The notes beneath the pieces were generated by a model that was not told the origin of the DNA, made no database searches, and was given only the letters and a program-made list of their open reading frames with translations. The position numbers and the translations under genes are program-made. Positions 62,201 through 64,000 of a stretch of DNA of 64,000 nt are shown in pieces. Numbering within the stretch: position 1 is the first letter of the stretch; the number at the start of each line of letters is the position of its first letter. This stretch comes from Ptychodera flava. Lineage: Eukaryota > Hemichordata > Enteropneusta > Ptychoderidae. Where the stretch lies: assembly GCF_041260155.1 (NCBI RefSeq), contig NC_091941.1, positions 18,547,747 through 18,611,746 of the forward strand, in the 5' to 3' direction.

Positions 62201-63055
62201 TTAGCTACTGCAGTAGAATCCTGAATGACGATTAGTTTTCATGCCAAAGTCACACAGTTGTAGTACAGACTCTGTGATTAATAAATTTATGATAACGAAT
62301 TTCCTTAATAAAGAATTGAAGAGTCTGCTGAGGCAGTACAGTGACCGCACGCATCAAGGTGCTGTGCGATGCTACTGCTGCAACTGTATTGACCATATTT
62401 CTGAGGGTCTGTGCTACTATGCGTGGATTTGGCATAGATACTGATCATCATTCTGCAGGATTCGAGTGCTGTAGGGTATTTTGTAACTATACAATAATGA
62501 CAGAATTATTAATTTTTTGTTAAGTATATTCATAATCATAAATTTATTAATAACAGGGTCTGTACTAAAACTGCATGAATTTGGCATGAAAACTAATCGT
62601 CATTCAGGATTCGAGTGCAGTAGGGTACTTTTGGAAGTATAAAATAATGACAGAAATATATTATTTTTATCAACAGTATTCATAATCATAAATTTATTCA
62701 TTTTTTATACTCTTTCTATGACTAATTATTAGCGCCTTATGACCCTATGAATCAACGCCATTAAAATACACATTTGGAATCGAGATCGCAGAAATATGTT
62801 TGGACAGTTTATCTCCATGGTTTCTGACTTACCTATACGTGAGTCTGTCTCAAGTATTATGGCTTTAGCGTCGGGCAGCATTTTCTTTAAATAGTACGCA
62901 CACGATGTTCCGCCGATGCCAGATCCTACAATGACCACTGTTGGGTTACTGAGAGAAGACGTTGCATCGACCGTTAGTTTACAAAGTATATTTTGCAGCG
63001 AAATGCAACAATAAAGCAGTGAGATCCATGATAAAAACGTTCTGGTCGGGATCAT
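44991..63055 (-). CDS. PCYOX1: Prenylcysteine oxidase-like gene, complete five-exon set B
   Basis: A FAD-dependent thioether oxidase that in vertebrates frees cysteine from farnesyl- or geranylgeranyl-cysteine in lysosomes. On the minus strand, exons 62833-63055, 54166-54241, 53239-53675, 52327-52521 and 44991-45559 join in phases 1, 2, 1 and 1 to 1500 nt, 499 residues (human PCYOX1 has 505). The signal peptide is near residues 1-25, the dinucleotide-binding loop is GSGIGG at 44-49, and GGRIYDV (start of exon 2) matches the human GGRL block. FDPP and the conserved C-terminal IIAARNAAL block are present. The start is the ATG at 63055, just before the hydrophobic signal. A 20-kb downstream copy of exons 3-5 (set A) can splice to the same exon 2 without a frame change. 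The introns are large and full of mobile elements. Confidence 0.9.
45638..46790 (+). mobile_element. Pearl/Helentron-like repeat element, copy 1
   Basis: The head at about 45638 matches copies at 52107 (reverse) and 60316, followed by diverged tandem units of about 150 bp. Each unit contains runs such as AATTAGGRAAGTTCATTAAATATGC (read here with changes) and ATAGCAAGTTTCATCAA. Further pieces of the tail appear at about 47380-47460 and 49270-49410, separated by insertions, so the element is broken up. The design fits non-autonomous Helentron (pearl/HINE) elements. Confidence 0.65.
47164..47607. repeat. Direct duplication of ~160 bp
   Basis: The sequence around 47170-47325 recurs at about 47450-47601 (shared runs include AATGCATACCAAGATG-type and CAGCATTGTGTAAGTGGCTT). 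Between them lies a repeat tail with TTTATTTTGATT. The second copy is interrupted at 47602 by a Harbinger-like insertion. Confidence 0.75.
47602..49212. mobile_element. PIF/Harbinger-like non-autonomous element, 1.6 kb, TAA duplication
   Basis: Inverted ends of about 45 bp begin GGCTGTCTTCACAAAG (left) and GGCTGCGTTCAAAAAT (right, complement), each with GGGGCTGGAGGAAT or a close form further in. Flanked by TAA at 47599-47601 and 49213-49215. The sequence on either side joins into a continuous copy of the neighbouring repeat, whose uninterrupted copy at about 47310-47345 shows the empty site. No transposase frame was recognised inside. Confidence 0.85.
50277..50355 (+). CDS. Possible first exon of an unknown gene
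   Basis: From the ATG at 50277 (context AAAGAATGT) the frame reads MFGKVRVVAVVSAGENGKRP, then RFELRG, up to a consensus donor G|GTGAGT at 50356, phase 1. The composition looks coding-like and the donor is strong. I do not recognise the protein and found no matching second exon. It would lie on the plus strand inside the PCYOX1-like intron. Confidence 0.3.
51045..52107 (-). mobile_element. Pearl/Helentron-like repeat element, copy 2
   Basis: Reverse-oriented copy: the head (GTAACCAGATATAAACTGAA) ends at 52107 and five or six diverged ~150-bp units follow toward 51045. The units contain GGGATATATATCTGAATTGA and CTTTAATATATGCGGCAAG-like runs. It lies within 220 bp of exon 4B. Confidence 0.72.
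52327..52521 (-). CDS. PCYOX1: PCYOX1-like exon 4, set B
   Basis: 195 nt after the acceptor TACGTCTTAG, in phase 1 at both ends. Encodes GRVVGGNLKLVDALVEA to YADYVVIAAPLEAT, nearly identical to exon 4A. Confidence 0.92.
52522..53238. other. PCYOX1: Intron between exons 3B and 4B
   Basis: About 720 bp of AT-rich intron. I see nothing else in it. Confidence 0.7.
53239..53675 (-). CDS. PCYOX1: PCYOX1-like exon 3, set B
   Basis: 437 nt, exactly the length of exon 3A, entered in phase 2 after TTTCCTTGTAG and left in phase 1 at G|GTACGA. Encodes YIKELVDEMGLDRTDRDFDG to GMEGHVFSMYASLS. Confidence 0.92.
54166..54241 (-). CDS. PCYOX1: PCYOX1-like exon 2 (76 nt), shared candidate
   Basis: A 76-nt exon after AACCACATCAG, ending GG|GTATGT. 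It completes the split Gly of exon 1 and encodes GGRIYDVKIDGEVFTIGAYS, then WAGYH, leading into GYIKELVDEMG of exon 3 in either set. Found by extending the human GGRLATMMVQGQEYEAGG block. It is the only copy I see in the window. Confidence 0.85.
54790..55250 (+). repeat. Dispersed repeat, family 2
   Basis: Two diverged units, each with CCAAGTTTCAAAGCAATCGG and CAAATATGAAAATTTCA, the reverse complement of the array in ARSA intron 3. Confidence 0.82.
55720..55896. repeat. Hairpin element, ~88-bp arms
   Basis: The left arm (55720-55807) and right arm (55812-55896) are imperfect reverse complements. The best pairing is TTGGGGATATTTTGTCTCAC with its partner, around a tiny loop. The outer ends both read TGTGAGAAA-like. 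A smaller hairpin (GAGTGCGGGGTCGA and complement) lies at about 56119-56163. Confidence 0.85.
56846..56958. repeat. (CATA)n microsatellite
   Basis: About 28 CATA units. Frames of repeating Thr-Tyr-Ile-His are artefacts. Confidence 0.97.
57413..57477. repeat. (TA)n microsatellite
   Basis: A pure TA run inside the left arm of foldback element 2. Confidence 0.96.
58895..59272. repeat. GATC/TATC-rich simple repeats
   Basis: Interspersed CGATCGAT and TATC tetranucleotides, including an unbroken TATC run at about 59176-59250, at the inner edge of the right arm of foldback element 2. Confidence 0.9.
60316..61621 (+). mobile_element. Pearl/Helentron-like repeat element, copy 3 (most complete)
   Basis: Begins GTAACCAGATATGAACTGAA, continues through six or more ~150-bp tandem units, and ends with a hairpin (TTAGCTCACGTG, 6-nt loop, CACGTGAGCTAA) at about 61592-61621. 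A related hairpin end (TTAGCTCAAGTG and partner) lies near 49379-49409. Short heads, a tandem core and a 3' hairpin are the known layout of pearl/HINE elements. No coding frame. Confidence 0.72.
62128..62703. repeat. Inverted and direct repeat cluster beside PCYOX1 exon 1
   Basis: A ~140-bp module (with CCTGAATGACGATTAGTTTTC and AATAAATTTATGATTAT) occurs at 62128-62270. It recurs in the opposite orientation at about 62560-62703 and in diverged form at about 62430-62560. The outer two can pair into a long hairpin. It ends 130 bp from the exon 1 donor. Confidence 0.78.
62833..63055 (-). CDS. PCYOX1: PCYOX1-like exon 1
   Basis: 223 nt from the ATG at 63055: a hydrophobic signal (FLSWISLLYCCISL), then NPTVVIVGSGIGGTSCAYYL (Rossmann FAD loop) and ETDSRI, with donor G|GTAAGT in phase 1. 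The frame is open further upstream but only from non-ATG codons. Confidence 0.9.
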
Positions 63056-63642
63056 TGCGGTAGTCCTGGAAAAAATCTCTGAACCCGTGATCAAAAGAAG
63101 CTCGTATAGCTGTATGTTGCGTGAATAGTATTACTCTGCACAAAGGTCATTCCGCCGTATATACGCTCTGTGACACACTAGAAATCATTATCTTATCGGA
63201 GTCTGTCCGCATTCGCTAGAAATTGTTCACCTTTAATGCACTAATAAATCAACGTGTCGAAAAACATGTCACGTTCAATCTTGTTTCATCTACAGTCACT
63301 TGTTATAGGGCACGTGAAGACAGGCCCAATGGCTGACTGAAAAAAGTGAAGATGTAAAACCAGCTGCAGTTCGCCAAGTCCAAAGACTGTTTCCACACTC
63401 ACTAAAAAGACGTAAGTTATTCGACTAGGGGAGCAAACAAGTTAGGGAGGGCGTGGTTTTATAAAGATAAGATAAAGATAAGACAAGGGAAAGGTCAAGA
63501 TAAGACAAAGATATGTGTTGAGCAATATGAACTTAGCGTCGATGTTTGAACCACAGGGTTTTATTCGGGGACAACAAATACTAATATGATAAAAACCAAA
63601 TAAGTTTCGTTGTCTACAAGGTTTTTCTTTTCTTTGTTTTGA
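63056..63642. promoter_or_regulatory. Upstream region of the PCYOX1-like gene
   Basis: Should contain the promoter read on the minus strand. A TATA-like run (GTATATACG) lies at about 63155-63163, roughly 100 bp before the ATG. A cluster of GATAA motifs in a simple repeat lies at 63466-63512. Neither is proven. Confidence 0.25.
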
Positions 63643-64000
63643 CATTTTGAACATATCAGTGATTTCAGCAGTACCTTGCTGGCGCGTTCTTCGTTGACTA
63701 CGCCTAATGGTGATACGAATCTATCACAGTCTGAGGAAAAAGAAATCGTATTTAACAGTAAGATCGATAGTGGGTTTGAGCAGACAGATGTGAATTCTAC
63801 TGTCATTTCTGACGAGGCTTTGAAAACTCCGTTCGTATCTATGAGTACGAGGAGAAAGTTTGCTAAAGGTAGGGGGCGATATTTGGGTGTTTCGCCAGGT
63901 GCAGTTTGCCCAATTAGGAATGACTTGGACATAAGTAGACGATTAGATACCATGGCAAGATCGGTTTGTGACATCGCACATGAATTTCAGACTTTCAAGG
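63643..64000 (+). CDS. Partial unidentified coding frame at the right edge
   Basis: 119 codons without a stop run off the window end, preceded by a T-rich tract and AG dinucleotides that could be an acceptor (ACATATCAG or TGATTTCAG). The composition looks like protein: acidic SQSEEKEIVFNSKIDSG, then basic STRRKFAKGRGRYLG, then DISRRLDTMARSVCDIAH. I do not recognise the family. The opposite strand is also open (63561-63974), which lowers certainty. Confidence 0.35.

Larger units (their letters stand above)
54242..62832. other. PCYOX1: Intron 1 of the PCYOX1-like gene
   Basis: 8.6 kb, mostly repeats: a family 2 unit, a hairpin element, microsatellites, the second foldback element, a pearl-like element and an inverted-repeat cluster, each listed separately. 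Frames at 60009-60293 and 61716-62051 carry no motif I recognise. Confidence 0.6.

Overview
The window looks like nuclear DNA of a marine invertebrate animal. It has a low density of spliced genes with GT-AG introns, many microsatellites, and many short inverted-repeat transposons. The best-conserved genes are animal orthologues: a peripherin-2-like tetraspanin, tubulin cofactor C, arylsulfatase A and prenylcysteine oxidase. An invertebrate deuterostome such as a lancelet or acorn worm fits, but I cannot fix the phylum from sequence alone. I recognised no retrovirus, LTR element, Polinton or toxin gene, and no tRNA, rRNA or CRISPR.

Layout. 1-3.3 kb: exon 1 of a PRPH2/ROM1-like tetraspanin on the minus strand, with a small divergent reading frame whose start (MGNAAS) fits N-myristoylation. 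3.3-11.1 kb: no gene seen; AT-rich DNA with microsatellites, two short tandem duplications and a 537-bp inverted-repeat element. 11.1-12.2 kb: intronless TBCC on the minus strand. 15.7-21.3 kb: a six-exon arylsulfatase A gene on the plus strand with every catalytic residue present but one base missing in the last exon as read. 23.1-63.1 kb: a prenylcysteine oxidase (PCYOX1-like) locus on the minus strand. It has one visible exon 1 and one visible exon 2 (the latter only 76 nt), but two complete sets of exons 3, 4 and 5. The sets match in phase and, for exons 3 and 4, in exact length. This is either one gene with alternative 3' cassettes or a tandem duplicate lacking its own 5' exons in this window.

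Between the two PCYOX1 sets, on the plus strand, lie a decayed pogo/Tigger-like DNA transposon with a C-terminal PHD-like finger (36.2-38.6 kb) and the 3' part of a HIRAN-like gene (two exons, 40.8-41.5 kb).

The introns are crowded with non-autonomous elements whose ends can be read directly. These include two hAT-like MITEs with 8-bp target duplications, two PIF/Harbinger-like elements with TAA duplications (one with its empty site preserved in a neighbouring repeat copy), three copies of a pearl/Helentron-type element with ~150-bp tandem units, several hairpin elements, and two foldback-type elements whose inverted arms are arrays of a 16-20 bp motif. The two foldback elements share a design but not a sequence, and they are the most unusual structures here.

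Functionally, ARSA and PCYOX1 products both act in lysosomes of vertebrates, TBCC acts in tubulin folding, and the tetraspanin acts in membranes. I see no reason to think these neighbours form a pathway.
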